From NCBI GenBank assembly GCA_022828595.1, contig JAKGHH010000003.1, positions 101,703,583 through 101,767,582 on the forward strand: 64,000 bases of DNA, written 5' to 3'. Under the pieces are notes generated by a model. It ran no database searches. It was not told the origin of the DNA and was given only the letters and a program-made list of their open reading frames with translations. Positions within the stretch are counted from its first letter, which is position 1. Every line of letters starts with the position of its first letter. This DNA comes from Nelumbo lutea (Eukaryota > Streptophyta > Magnoliopsida > Proteales > Nelumbonaceae). Below, in pieces: positions 49,601-60,889 of this stretch. The translations under genes and the position numbers were made by a program.

Positions 49601-52600
49601 ATTGTTTAGCCCAGGTGAAGCTAAAACTGAGAGTAGATAACATATTTCACGAGTTAAATCCCGAAGCAACTTTTCCTCCATCACTTCTATCTTTAAGTCT
49701 GATCCAGTGAGGATGCCATGCATATCTGGAACCTTTGCTCTACCTTCCCTTAGAAGGCTGGACCATGAACAACTAAGAGCTTGCTGACAGTGGAGAAATA
49801 ATGGATGCAGGAGCTTCTCTAGCCACTCCGCCCATAAATCTGAAGGACAGAACTTGACTAATGGAATCAGAACTAAGTGAACAAGCTGCCTTATATGCCT
49901 GAATTCCATTGATTGTATATTCTCCATAAGAGCTAAAGCAACAGAGTGACTTTCCATGGATTTGAAAAAGGAATCCCCAAGAGTCGTTGATAGGCCCAAA
50001 ACGTTGTACCTAAAATATGGAAGATGCTTTAGACTTCCAACAATTACTATTTATATTTGGGCTGCTTAGTAGGCACCTAAGGGTATCATTGTAGTTTTAC
50101 TATTTAATATAAAAGCTAATGATAGAGGGACATGAGAAAATGGATATGAAGTTGTATTAAACAGGAATAACCCATATTAAGAAAAGCAAATAAAAGGTTC
50201 CTACAATTGATCATGGGGAAAACCTTTACATAAGCATCTTATTCTCCTAGCTTATTAGAAAATTCAAAGAGTCTTATTCCTTCTGTCCTGATCGAAACTC
50301 TAACTAATTTCAAGGTGCCAACCAGCTGGTTGCTAAGGTCTCATGCTGGTCGTGGCAGAGACGGGATCAAATCCCGCCTGCACCTGGGTTGGGGGATGGG
50401 CTACCCCCTGTTGTGTAGCCCTTCAAAAGATATCAAAAAATAATCCGTGAGAGTAGCCATGCTGTTAATGTGTAAGCCAAGTAAAAACCTCGGAAAAAGT
50501 CCACCTTCAGAAAACAAAGTAGAAAAGGTATCATCTTTAAATACATTATGAACAGCCAACCAGTCACTTGATGGAGGAATATCCCTCCTTGATCTTGATA
50601 GCAGAAAACAGGAATGAAAAGGTAGCTGGGCTGTTTGACTGGGTTGGAGGTGTTGGAAGTTGGAGTCTAACCTTTAGGCATCAGTTAAATGATTGGGAAA
50701 TTTCAGATCTGTTGAGTTTGTTGCAACTGCTTGAAAATCACAGACCTGCCCAAGAGCTTCAAGACGAAAGAATATGGAGATGGATCAGAGATGGCAAATT
50801 TTCTGTGAAATCCCTTTACCTGAATACAGAGCCCCTCTGTAGAGGGAAGGGGTAATTTCGTCATTATACTTCTCTTTTGTACCATATTATTAGTATAGTG
50901 TCTATACTAGACATCTCTGTACCTTAGTGTACTTTATTTTCTTATGTAAGGGCAGTGTTGTACTTTTGCTTCTTTTAATATAAAGCGATGTTTCCTGGTT
51001 GGGTCGAGACATTAGAACCAACCAAACAGTCTTGGTGTTTTCAGATCTTTCTCCCTTCTTTGTCTCAATTTCTAGGTTAATACCCTCTCCCTCAGGACTT
51101 TCCTTGGAGGGATATTTGTCTTCCTCAAGTCCCAACTGAACCAAGGTAAGCTTTTTCATGTGGTCAGCTGTGAAGGGCAAATGCCAACTGAAAGAACAGT
51201 TAGACAGGAGAAGCTTAGTGCTGGATTCTATGGACTGCAGTTTATGTGGCCAGGAAACAGAGTCAATCGGCCATCTCCTTGCACTGTAAAGTAGCTTTGG
51301 CTCCTTATATAACTATTTTCACAGGAGGTTCAACCTGTGTTGGTGTCAGCCTAGAAGCCTAGCTGAGTTGGTGAAATCCTAGAAGATTCTAGGTTTAAAT
51401 AAAAAAGGGAAATTTCTTTGGAGCACAATACCTTCGGCAATATGCTGGGTACTATGGAAGGAGAGGAACAGGAGAATTTTTTAAGGAAGGAGCAGGGGAT
51501 TGGATGAGTTCTGTCAGCAGGCAAGGACTCCTCTGCATTCCTGGAAAGCAGCCAAAGAGCAGCTCAACAAGATCCCACATGATCAATTTTTTTACTATTC
51601 TTAATCCCTTACTTACCACAAAAGTTGGGCTGACATTGTTTTTTAGTTTGGGTGAATTTTTTGAAAATACACTCAGATCTGATGTATAATTTCTGTCTGT
51701 ACATTTGCACATATGCAATACAGTTGTAATCTGAGTATTAAAGAACACATTAATACAGCTGTACTTTACCTTCTCTCAAACAAAAATTAGGGTAAATTAC
51801 AGATAGGTACCCTGTACTTTAGGGGTAGTGACACTTAAGTTTTAATAGAGTTGGAGAAGTGTATATTTTTAAAAGTTTAGGGAACTAAAATGTCTCATTT
51901 GAAAGTTCAGGCCCTTAAGTGTCACTACCCCTAAAGTACATTGTACTTGCATGTAATTATAGTAAAGGAAATCAACCAAAATGAATTTGGTTCAAACAAA
52001 ACGAACAATTTGGAGGGTAAAATCTGTATTTTGGTTATTAACTCGGTTAAAACAACTTTGATTAAACACAACTAATCCATTAATACAATCCAGAAAAAAG
52101 TAGTTCATGAAAATTAAATTTCTTTTGGAATCTACAGTTCGTTCTTCTCTTAAAGAACATAGGTTAAAAAAATATATTATTTCCATAGACTGCATTTGCC
52201 AAGTGCGAGAACATGGGTTCAAATCTGAGAGTCGCCACTTCATGCAAGAAAATACTAAAGGTTAAGTCCATATTCTTCCACTCCTTGCAAGACCCCAGAT
52301 AGCCAGAATCAACATTGGGTAATGACTTTTTTTACAAATTTTCTTACAGATCAAAATGTTCAATTGGGAAATGTTGTCTCAAGGGGTAATATATACACAT
52401 ATGTGTCTGAGTATCATGTCTAAGCATAGACTAGACATGATGATCAGGTACCTGGGGAACCCGACAGAACATTTGATGCATTAAAAGTACACTAAAATAT
52501 TTATGAAGGCATAATCTCATTCTGACAAAGTGAAATAATAATAGGTAAACTCCAGCCACTAAATTCTTCACACATTATATTTACAATGCTTCCTTGATGC

Positions 52601-55600
52601 TTGCAGACTAATAAGATGGAATAGAAAATTTACCAATTGTAGACATAACCCATAATGTCAAAAGAGCAGCTATTATCAAGTTCAAATATAAACTCCCAAG
52701 TTCCAAAGATCCTAAATGTAACCTCAAAAATGTTCACACTTACCCACTGTCTCTGATACCTTTCAACCAATTTCTTATGTCATTTTCGTTGGGCTCCACA
52801 AATCCTTCCTTGTTCATGTCAATCTGAGATCCATCTGTGAAAGCTAATGCACCCTTTGATGGTTTAGAGTTCCCTTCCCCAAGAAGACTAGCTCGTTCAA
52901 TGTCACTCATGCTCATTGCAGCCTTGAACTCTCCTGGTAAGGTTTGAGCTACTGAGGGAGACCAGAGAGAATGTATAGCACGAAGCAGCTGCAGGTCAAC
53001 AAGGACAAGCTGGAGATATCACTATGCTATATATTTGTCACAAGAATTACATATGTTGTATTATATCAAAAATTATACACCCTTCCCTCCCTCACCAAGC
53101 CCCAGTTCTAAACTACACTAATTGTAGTTAATAATAACATAGAGAAGGAAATACAATATTATCCTCTTTATGAAGGAATAAGGATATACTTACTCTTAAG
53201 AGAGGAGGGAGCATCCACAACAAATGAGAAGTCATAGGATGTGAAGGAATATAATGCGATACTGATGCATTTTGCAAATTTAAATTGCTTTTTCTAACTC
53301 CACTCCTTTTAAGAGCCTTCTCAAAGAATGTTACAGTATGGAAAATTGACCACATAAATGATGTCTCAGAGCACAAGTGGACCAGTCCTGCTGGCTCAGA
53401 CAAATAAACACATTGCCATTCTACCTGCATCCACTGTTTACTCAAAGGTTCAAGTAACCAAGCCAAAACTTCTTGCTGTTGCTGAATCCTGCACCAGTAT
53501 TTGGAGGCTTCAGAAATTATTCTTCCAATAAAATGCTGGAATATGTATGAGTGTCATGGGAAAACAAGAAACTACCCAGCAGCAGAAGCCATAACAAGAA
53601 ATGCTTCACCTAGAAGATTATGTTCCCCACGAAGTAAACGCCCTTCCCTTTGCAGATAGCCCATGGTGTCAGCAATTACCTACAAATCATACTGAACAGA
53701 GTAAACAAACACAAGAATATTTCCCTTGATTTAACATCTACACTTAAGCAGGCAAATATTGGACTTACATTATCTTCCTTATTAATTTCATCTTGCTGAA
53801 TCCATGAAGAATCATAGTCATCAAATATATTAAATTAGGTGCATTTGTAGTAAACCACTACATGTTTCACTATCTCAGACATCATTATATCAATATTTGC
53901 CCAAATTTTTAACAAGCTTCTGGAGAAATGCCCAGAGATCACTGTTTCATCTTTCATCTTCTTGCTCTTTTCCAAATGATAGCTAAATGTTAACCATGCT
54001 AAACAAGTGGTGCCTCATGGTCCTGTATCATGCTTTTCCCCTAGAAATAATGCAAGTGAAGAAGAAAGGTCATCTTGTGATTTTCCTGCATTTGGAGTCC
54101 AATTGCCCTAAGTGATCTCTAGAGGAGGTTCTGACTAAGAGATCCATAGCCCTTGGGTGAAAATAGAATCAGTTGTGGAGAGTTTTGATGTATTGTACTA
54201 CTATATCCCTGTTGTACATTGCATATTTTTTACTTCTCTTTTTTTTATCCCTGTAAGGGCTTTCTTGTAGTTGTACATATCATTAATATATATAGGACTC
54301 TTTGGGGGTGGAGGTTATTTTACTCTACTGACATCCCTGAAACTGTGTGTTCTCATTGTTCAAATCACCAAGTCAGCATGGTATCAAAACGCGGTGTTTC
54401 AAGAGGCTTTTATTCTATCTTCAATTGCTGGTTTGAGAGTTCAATGAAGGCTGTTTCGATCAGCACAAGAAGCTGCTGTTTTTCCTGTAAAAGGCACCTA
54501 GCAGGCAGGTATTTTGTTGATTCCTCTTAATCATCTGATTCAATCAGCCTAGGTTCTTAAATCTGGTGACACCTTAGGGTTCTCTCTATCATCTCTCTTG
54601 ATTGGCTCGAATTTTTTACCTGTTTTGAAGGGTTTTGGATCCCTCCTTTGGATTGGCAATCCTTTAACTTTCCTTTTTAGACTATCTCTAGAAACTTGCT
54701 GTTAAGGATTTCTTCTTGAATAATCCTATTCCTTTCAGTGGTTGGTGATCCCCCCAAGTGTTTAGACTGGACTTTGATCAGTTTTGATTGGTAGGTTGCT
54801 TGTTTCTCTCACTTTTAGTATAGATTTCAGTGCTGTTTTCTCCCCAGATTGTGTTTATTTCTTGAAGATAGCTGAAAGTTGATATCATTCCTTTGAAGTT
54901 TGATGGAACTAATTACAGCATGAGGAAGTTCAATTTCAATTTCTTTGCTGAAGGCCTAGAGGGTTACTTGAATGGAACGGTTACCAAAGCTCTTCAGCAA
55001 TGGAAAGTTGATAATGAAAAACTAGTCTCTTGGAATAGTGCTCATATTGTTGTACCTATAAGAAGAATGAGCCAGCTTATGAAATGTATGCTTATCTGAA
55101 GAATGTTTATCATCTGAATCGAATATGAAATTTTTGCTTACTGTCTTCCTTGACTTGTGATCCATCAGACTCTTCAGAGTGTGTTAAGTATCTTCAGAAA
55201 CATTTTAAGAAGAAAAAGGTAAACCAATTTCTTATGAGGCTTCAACCTGAATATGACATAATATTATAATAAGGTCTAACATTTTGAATAGGGGTACACT
55301 TCCAAATTTGGATTCAGTTAACTAGAGAACTGCTTACGGAAGAGTCTAAACTTGTGATTGTTACAAGTATTAATGGGAAATGATAGATTTTGGGGCTGAC
55401 ACTACTTTTTAGCCAGCCACCCACGTAACTAGCATTCCTTTTTCCAAGTTCACTTGCAGCAACAATGCAGCCTAGGATGCATCAGGGCACAAATAAAGCA
55501 TGGCCACATTGCTCATATTTAAAAGAATCTTACAAAGAGTACCCAAATCAAAAAATGAACTATAAGGGACCCCCCTAAAGCACCTATTCATAGTTGTCAA

Positions 55601-58054
55601 GGTGACACCTAGGCAACAAGGCACCCATGGAGGGTAACTCCTGCATTAGCAAGCCAATTACATCAAGTCCCTTGTGAAAGATCTACTGCATTAGTGATCC
55701 CATGAATAGGCCAAGCCCTAATGCATTAGCAATCCCATGAACAGGCCAAGCCCAACAATTTATTTCAAGTTTCCAACCACCTAGATGCAGCCTGCAATAT
55801 AAGGCTGCCATGCCTATTGACTGTAAATGTTGCTGCTGTTTAATGAGATATACAAATATGAAATATCTAGTAGTTTCCATTTTCCACTAAAAGGAATAAT
55901 ATCTATTGAAATATAATAAAATTTTTTAAGGTACTCTTTATGATACTGGTTCAGAGAGCATGAAATAACCTTCATATGAGGAAGGAGGGCCTTATCAGCA
56001 GCTTTAGCAATCCGAATAAATGAAGAACAAATTTGCAACCTTGCATGGCGAGCACTATTGAGTGAAGGATCCTGTCAATCACATAGATGGTTTATAATGA
56101 TCAAGCTGAAAAATTACAATGACTGAATGACATGTCACAGAAACTCCATAAAGAAAGTGATATTGACACAACCTTAATTGCAAAAGGAAGTGATGTCAGC
56201 AGTTCAAAAAGTTTATTGATGACACCACCAACTGCATCTGGAAAATATTTCAGGAAAGGCCCTAATGCATCTAAATAGCGCCCAAGTACTTCCACTAGTA
56301 CTGGCTCAGTCCATTTCAATGAAAGAAATTGCTGAAGTAGACCTTCATTAAAAGAAAAGACAATTATTTTGCAAGCCCTAGAATGAGGAAAATTAGAAGT
56401 TCGCATAATGTATGGAGAACTCACTGGACAACCTTCAAATATTCTACATAGTGTGATCTGAACTTCAGAACTACCCCCACCAAATTCAGTTGATCCATCA
56501 AAAATTACACTCACAACAGTCTCCAGTGCCAGTTGCAAGCTGTCCATTATAGCTAACTCCTGAAATTTTTCATAATAAAAAAATTGTAAATGTGTGACAA
56601 CAAAGAATAAACAAAGTACAACCACAAAGAAATCCAAGATAGCGAATTCAATAACTTTAGACTTCAAAACCATATTTATCTATGATGTTTTTATAACCAA
56701 ACCTGAGCAGGCTTTGGTGCATGCAAAAGGCTCTTAATAACTGTATCAATTATCTCAGAAACCCTGGATGCAGCTACAAAAGGTTTGTGGGAAGAAACAA
56801 ATCGGATCAACTCCAACTGCATCAATAGCCCATGCATCAGACTTAACAATAGAGTCATTGAATTAAGCAACCAATGTACAATGGAAAAAATGGCAATAAA
56901 CGAATATCAACTGAATTATTAAGTGGGCTGTGCTGTATAAGGAGTTCTCTGGCTTGAGATTTTCTGTTTGTAGTTCCCACTTCCCAGTGCAGAGGGTTAT
57001 TTGGGATGATCAATTGTAGTCTGAAATCTTTTTTTTTTTTTTACTTTTGTTTGTATTCCTGTGGGGAACATCTCCTTCCTTTTGCTTTATTAATGAAATC
57101 TTATTCAACCTTTCAAAAAAAATAAAATATCAACTGAATTAGGTTTCCTCTGAAAGCACTACATACAAATAAATTAACTATAAAGAGAAATTTCTGTTTG
57201 GGTCATGTGCATAGAAGGACAACTACTGTACCAATAAGAAAAAGTGATTTGATGCTTGAGGGTCTAGAAGGGCCAAGAGGTGGCCAAAAATAACATGAGT
57301 TGATATAGTAAAAAATGAGCTGAGGGCTTCTAATGTAACCATGGATATGGCCCTAAAAGAGAGTAATGGCAAACAGAATTTATGTATAAAGAGGAAAATC
57401 CATGCCCACCAAACTGTAAAAAATTTACCAGATTGACCAGAGGAGTAAAAAGAAGTACAAAGAAAATAAAAGGCATTTACAGAAATCCCTGAACCTAAAT
57501 ATGGATTTAGGGGAGAACGGGGAAAAGTACAACATGGTGCAGAAATATAACATACTACATGAAGTTCAGTTATAATTTACAAGGACATCATAATATGTTA
57601 AACAAATATGAATAAGGAACACAGACAAACACAGTGGTGGGAGGGGGACCAATTATTAACCCAAACAAGCAGACAAACAAAGAGTCCATCCTAAGTCCAT
57701 AGAGAGAAAAGGCTTGTATAGATATTCAACAAGGATAACTAAATGTTCAGTATGAATACATACAAGCCTAGAACGATATTGGCTAAATTCTCCCTTGCCA
57801 TCAAACTCGTCACTCCACAACTCCAGTGCCCCTAGAGACAGAGCTGTTCCAGGTGGAACTTTTTCTCTCTTTAGCATACGCTGAAAAGATACATCCAGAA
57901 TAGCACCACAGATATCGTCATTAACGAAATTCAAAATTCCTTTCTTTTCCTTATCAGCTTGTCCAGAAGCAGAACTCAGATTGGAAACAGCGGAACCATC
58001 CTCAGTTGCTTGCGCAGCAGTCTTTGGCTTGGCCAACAAGTCCCTCATTAGTGC
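33160..58054 (-). CDS. HST: HASTY (exportin-5 homologue), C-terminal 836 residues in twelve exons
   Basis: Exons, minus strand: 58054-57764, 56816-56703, 56559-56433, 56342-56173, 56071-55970, 53679-53576, 53488-53194, 52988-52744, 50009-49506, 49412-49118, 48905-48722 and 33239-33160. All junctions are GT-AG, phases agree, and the sum is 2511 nt including the stop. The product matches HASTY throughout: [87 protein letters not shown] and SNAI...[17 protein letters not shown] is an importin-beta family protein working with Ran; in Arabidopsis it is needed for normal miRNA levels and movement. The N-terminal part (about 360 residues with the Ran-binding and exportin-1-like region) lies beyond the window. 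The last exon (tail [11 protein letters not shown]) lies 15.5 kb downstream and is assigned from phase, frame and the join VST|RTRSS. No internal stop or frameshift was seen. Confidence 0.92.
34432..34736 (+). repeat. 5' LTR of the plus-strand copia
   Basis: About 305 bp, starting TGTTGAGATATTCAGCAG and ending GAGTTTTCTACT directly before the primer-binding site. A CAG run lies at 34545-34560. It is alignable along its whole length with 45739-46042, with several indels. Confidence 0.85.
37176..37507 (-). repeat. 3' LTR of the minus-strand copia
   Basis: On the minus strand it starts TGTTGAGATTTGGGCC and ends CCTTTCAACT. It is preceded by the purine tract. It begins with the same TGTTGAGAT as the host element LTRs. 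Confidence 0.88.
37508..41938 (-). pseudogene. Minus-strand copia gag-pol, nearly readable but broken
   Basis: Domains in order on the minus strand: gag start at 41938 ([20 protein letters not shown]), pre-integrase zinc knuckle and integrase with [21 protein letters not shown] and [12 protein letters not shown] (40718-39984), RT with [20 protein letters not shown] and YTQTYGIDY (39391-38777), VYVDDIVV (38506-38237), and RNase H with [10 protein letters not shown] and [13 protein letters not shown] (37837-37502). Several stops occur, and a 206-bp tandem duplication in RT changes the frame. It is better preserved than the host copia. Confidence 0.85.
38482..38893 (-). repeat. 206-bp tandem duplication inside copia RT
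   Basis: The block starting CTGACACCAGTGAACCCC at 38482 is repeated from 38688 with essentially no differences, including the 'CCATATATAGGGACTTC' and 'GGAAGGTCCACATACACCTCCT' parts. Since 206 is not a multiple of three, RT is disrupted. Near identity means the duplication is recent, or an assembly artefact. Confidence 0.88.
42504..42836 (-). repeat. 5' LTR of the minus-strand copia
   Basis: On the minus strand it starts TGTTGAGATTTGGGCT and ends CCTTTCTACT, directly followed by the Met tRNA-complementary primer site. Confidence 0.88.
43440..43551. mobile_element. Short hAT-like MITE replacing part of copia RT
   Basis: The 112-bp block starts TAGGGGTGTCC and ends TGTCATCCCTA, an imperfect inverted repeat similar to hAT ends. 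It sits between RT codons for '...LSPSYR' and 'QVYMDLP', which in the sister element are about 100 codons apart. Insertion therefore came with, or was followed by, deletion. No target duplication remains. Confidence 0.6.
44510..45502. mobile_element. 993-bp DNA transposon-like insert in copia RNase H
   Basis: The insert is bounded by AATCAA on both sides (44504-44509 and 45503-45508) and splits the codons for the YDNQ/ATIS motif exactly. The ends TCCAGGGTTCAAA and TTTGAACCTTG form a short inverted repeat. The interior has 'CCGATACA' and 'GTATCGATCAATACAG' phrases near both ends and no coding frame. The superfamily is uncertain. Confidence 0.72.
44962..45058 (-). mobile_element. SINE-like segment inside the 993-bp insert
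   Basis: The complementary strand reads GTGTGGCTTAGTGGTGAAC, resembling an A box, then GGTTTGAATCT, resembling a B box, about 30 bp further on. This is the arrangement of a tRNA-derived pol III promoter. The 3' tail is AT-rich. It is either a nested SINE or a tRNA-like piece captured by the transposon. Confidence 0.5.
45739..46042 (+). repeat. 3' LTR of the plus-strand copia
   Basis: Starts TGTTGAGATATTCAACAA after the polypurine tract and ends TTTTCTACT. It differs from the 5' LTR at many sites, so the insertion is not recent. Confidence 0.85.
46285..46977. mobile_element. hAT-like non-autonomous element, about 690 bp
   Basis: The ends CATAGTTGTCATGGCGAC and, from the complementary strand on the right, CATAGTTTTCAAGGCACC are inverted repeats. 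Flanks TCTTGAAG and TCTCAAAG match at 6 of 8 positions, compatible with an old 8-bp duplication. Subterminal GGCGCC-rich repeats occur at both ends. The middle is AT-rich with a (CTT)n run. A matching end fragment lies at 55589-55632. Confidence 0.68.
46663..46695. repeat. (CTT)n microsatellite
   Basis: Uninterrupted CTT run of about eleven units inside the hAT-like element. Confidence 0.8.
47280..47970 (-). mobile_element. 5'-truncated LINE, minus strand, with RNase H domain
   Basis: The minus strand ends in a 14-A tail (T run at 47291-47304) preceded by a LINE-like 3' end. It encodes an RNase H-like domain: [20 protein letters not shown] at about 47740-47800, [10 protein letters not shown] at about 47640-47665 and [11 protein letters not shown] near 47450. 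One extra T near 47665 shifts the frame between the first and second part. This is the C-terminal RNase H module of plant L1 elements, in the same orientation as HST. Confidence 0.78.
50311..50443 (+). mobile_element. tRNA-derived SINE in HST intron
   Basis: GGTGCCAACCAGCTGGTTGCTAAGG contains an A-box-like TGGTTGCTAAGG (50327-50338), and the B-box-like GGATCAAATCC is at 50364-50374. A downstream CACCTGGGTTGGGG...CCCCCTGTTGTGTAGCCC body and an A-rich tail follow. It lies in the HST intron 50010-52743. A second copy in the opposite orientation is at 32585-32662. Confidence 0.7.
50444..51600 (+). mobile_element. LINE ORF2 C-terminal relic, interrupted
   Basis: 50600-50830 encodes [20 protein letters not shown] and [12 protein letters not shown], the region before the zinc-binding end of plant L1 ORF2. 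After an unrelated block at about 50845-51180, translation resumes with [12 protein letters not shown] near 51245-51290 and then a '[19 protein letters not shown]' out-of-frame match to the usual [18 protein letters not shown] (about 51425-51480). The copy is antisense to HST. The 330-bp interruption resembles LTR-like or other non-coding repeat sequence. Confidence 0.68.
51789..51966. mobile_element. Small foldback MITE in HST intron
   Basis: CTTTAGGGGTAGTGACACTTAAG near the left end is repeated in inverted orientation near the right end, and the outer ends are also complementary for some bases. The interior phrase 'AAAAGTTTAGGGAACTAAAATG' resembles the elements at 8493 and 13595, so all three may be one broad family. 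Confidence 0.65.
52190..52333 (+). mobile_element. Au-like SINE, 3' part
   Basis: GGGTTCAAATCTGAGAGTC provides a B box, followed by CCACTTCATGCAAGAAAATAC, AAGGTTAAG, and CAAGACCCCAGATAGCCAG ... ATTGGGTAATGACTTTTTTT. This order and the T-rich end resemble the widespread plant Au SINE. The A-box side is unclear. Confidence 0.65.
54180..55390 (+). mobile_element. Decayed copia fragment in HST intron
   Basis: At about 54380 the phrase TGGTATCAAAACGC matches a Met tRNA primer site with changes, and the sequence before it (TGTTGTACATTGCATA... to about 54379) is LTR-like. A gag-like frame follows at 54893-55099 ([25 protein letters not shown]). The element stops without RT, so it is truncated. It is antisense to HST, in the 2.3-kb intron 53680-55969. 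Confidence 0.65.
55589..55632. repeat. End fragment of the 46285 hAT-like family
   Basis: CATAGTTGTCAAGGTGACACC and CTAGGCAACAAGGCACCC closely follow the left end of the element at 46285-46977. Only this end is present. Confidence 0.6.
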
Positions 58055-58879
58055 CTATCAGGAAAAAGAAAGAAAAGAAGCACAAAAAAATCGTTAAATG
58101 GATTAATGGAGAATCACATACTCTAGCCTTGATTTTAAGGATCACAATACCACACCAGTGAAAAAACCAGCAAGAGAGCTCCACATACCAGCCAAAAAAG
58201 CAAAGATTGAAAATGAAGAGCAAGCTTTATATGTTGAAAATATCCCAGCATCTGAGAAGGCAAAAAGGTGTAAGACTCATAAACTGTGAGCACATGGTTC
58301 AAATCAAAACTAAAGGTGGTTTACATGCAAATGAAATAACTCATAGTCTAGTTTTTTTTTGAGAAGTAAAGATTAGTCTAGTATAAATGTATAATGTTCA
58401 TAACAAGTTGTCATTTTTTTTTATCAATAACAAGTTATCATTTATCAATATGAAATATTTCATAGCATTTACTCAACAAATATTCTCCGTTAAATATTAA
58501 AATCTTATTTACCCATGAGTAGTTAGGGATTAGTTAAGATTTGTGTACTGTAACATTTCTAAAACATTAACTTTCTCCAAAAAATAATATGCGAAATAAA
58601 ATAGTAAAAATCCTGACAACCACAAATGATGATTTTCTAATAAATTGCCTAGCTAAAAGAAATGGTACACAACATACATGCAGAAGGGAAAATCATTGAG
58701 AAAAAGTTAAAAGGCCACTAAATCCCCCCTCCCCCCCCCCCACAAGAAAAGGCTTTAGCCTTAGATATGCTTGGATTAGGAGAGGGTCTACCACCTGTTT
58801 TACTCATGCAAGACATCAATAGCAGGAAAGCAAACCATTCGTAGGAATGGTTTGGGGGGGACATAGTAGGGATCCCACT
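58055..58879 (-). other. HST intron sequence before the LINE
   Basis: Begins with the acceptor TCCTGATAG for the exon at 58054. AT-rich, no frame recognised; a run of C lies near 58728-58741. The next HST exon upstream was not found before 64000, so this intron is at least 5.9 kb. Confidence 0.6.
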
Positions 58880-58929
58880 ACTGCACTACATGCGTAGGAA
58901 TTGCTCGGGAACTGCAGTAACACCCACAA

Positions 58930-60880
58930 ATTCAAGTCTAGGAAGATTTATTAATGGGACTGGAGGTAGTAGTTGATGTAAGAAAGTCAGGGAAATTGGA
59001 GGAGAGATTGAACGTTCTTCAAGCATGCTTGGTCGGTAGATTAGTAGGGAGAGAAGTGGAAATAAAGGACTTCGAGAGTTGGGTGAAGCTAGAATGGGGA
59101 AGAGAAAAAGGTTTTGGGAGTACGGAAACTGCACGCAGAGATATTACTGGTAATGTTTCACAGTAGACAATTTGCTGAACATATTTTAGAGGAAGAGAAC
59201 AAAAAAGGTAAGAGATTTCAATCTGAGGCTGGATAGATAATTGTCGGCAGCTGGAGAAGTGGTAGAAGGCAAGTGGAAGGGGGCAGTATGGATAGACATC
59301 ATAGGGATCCCACTACATGCGTGGTGTATCAATACATCCGATGAATTAGCTGCCTCATGCAGAAGATTCATTAGAATGGACAACAGAAATAGGACTTGGG
59401 AGAAAATGGACATGGCAAGGATACTGGTTGAAGTCAAAAACATTTCTAACATTCCAAAGAGGTTGTGCTTGGGTTTCGCAGGTGAATGGCACGATCTGAG
59501 ATTGTTTGTAGAAAGAGTAGATGGCACTTACAATAGAGCTGAGAGGTATCAAGGTGCGGAGACGAGTCAGGACAAGGGGAGGAGAGAGGAAGAAGATCGA
59601 GCAGAGGAGGAAGGAGAGAGGAAGAGTCGGGGAACAGGGGAGGAGCTGAAAAGGTAAAGGAGACAAATAGACGAAGGGGAGAGGAAGAAGATGATGCACT
59701 GGCAGAATCATTAAGAAGGAGACGCGTGGAAGGCAAGGGTGAGGTGGAAGTTCAGCATAAGGTAAACTTGAAGGTTAGTGGGCCCGGGTTAGTAGGAGGA
59801 GAAAGTAGTAAAGAGGTGGGGTGATTCAATGGGGAAAGAAATCATCACCAACCGATGTTAAGGAGGTAGGTGCTAAAAAAGGTTACCACTTCAATAGCTT
59901 AGCAGTAAACTTTAAAAGAGGGACCAAAAAGAAAGGACGGGCAAACAAGAGGGTAAAAACAGAAGAACAGGCCTATGTTCAAAGAAAACCAGTTTCGAAT
60001 GCTCGAGGTCCAAGAAACAAGAAAGCGCTGAGCACAAGGAAGAAGAAAGCGGAGGTTGGATCTGGGTGGTCACCAAGTATGAGAACATACGAAATTTTAA
60101 GATTTTGGGCAGCGAGGTAGATAAATGAAGAGCGACAAGCTCAACGGCAGGAGAGTTGCATAGAACAGATACAAAAGAGAAGTTTGTGGAGTCAGAAGTA
60201 AAGAGCCAAAAATCCAGGACGTCGAAAAAGATTCACCCAACAGGCTGAAAGAAGGGGTTTCCAATTCCAACTGCAAGACAGAGAGCTATAAGAAAGAGAA
60301 ATCTCAAGGAGAAGAGGAAGAAGAGTCAGTGACATTGGGGAAGCTGCACATTCAGGAAGGGGAGTGCCTCCCGATCAACCAGGATTCGAGTCCTATAGAG
60401 AATACAGAAAAGAAATTAGAAGGAAAGAAAGAGAGTATGGGAGTGTCGATTCAAGCATCCTGGTATCATCGCTCAGAGTTGAAGGGGTAAGTCAGCCGGG
60501 CATGCCAAACATTCTGGTGTTGGAAACTCCAAACAGAGAGGGGAAAAAGGAAAAGAAACAGAAGGAGGGACAGGGGAGAAAACTTCAGTTAAGAGATCTC
60601 TGAGAGAGAAGAAAGGGGGTGGAAGACGAAACAGGGTATACAATAGAAAAAGAAGACCTAAAGACTCTTCTAAAAGATTAGTAAGTAGGGGAACAAGGGG
60701 GGGAAGGTGAAGGGCCAGTGATTGGGTAAAGGAATGGAGAGAAAGATAAAGAAGAACACACAAAAAGATCACAAAGTTGAGGAAATAATACAAAATAGGA
60801 AAGTAAATATTAATAAACTGGTGGAGAGGGAGGTGGAGGTTGGAAAGTCTCTCAAGCTAGTCTTCTGGGGAGGGGAATGA
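58930..60880 (+). pseudogene. LINE ORF1-like (DUF4283-type) remnant
   Basis: CLVGRLVGREVEIKDFESWV (about 59020-59085) and then WIDIIGIPLHAWCINTSDEL (about 59290-59350) followed by RMDNRNRTWEKMDMARILVEV recall the N-terminal domain found before the zinc knuckle in plant L1 ORF1. A long stretch of charged, Arg/Glu/Lys-rich sequence follows to about 60600. Frame changes separate the pieces. Confidence 0.65.
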
Positions 60881-60889
60881 AGGGATGAG

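Noticed and set aside
50311..50380. tRNA gene
   Set aside because: A and B boxes are present, but I could not form a full cloverleaf, and the sequence continues into a SINE body repeated at 32585-32662.
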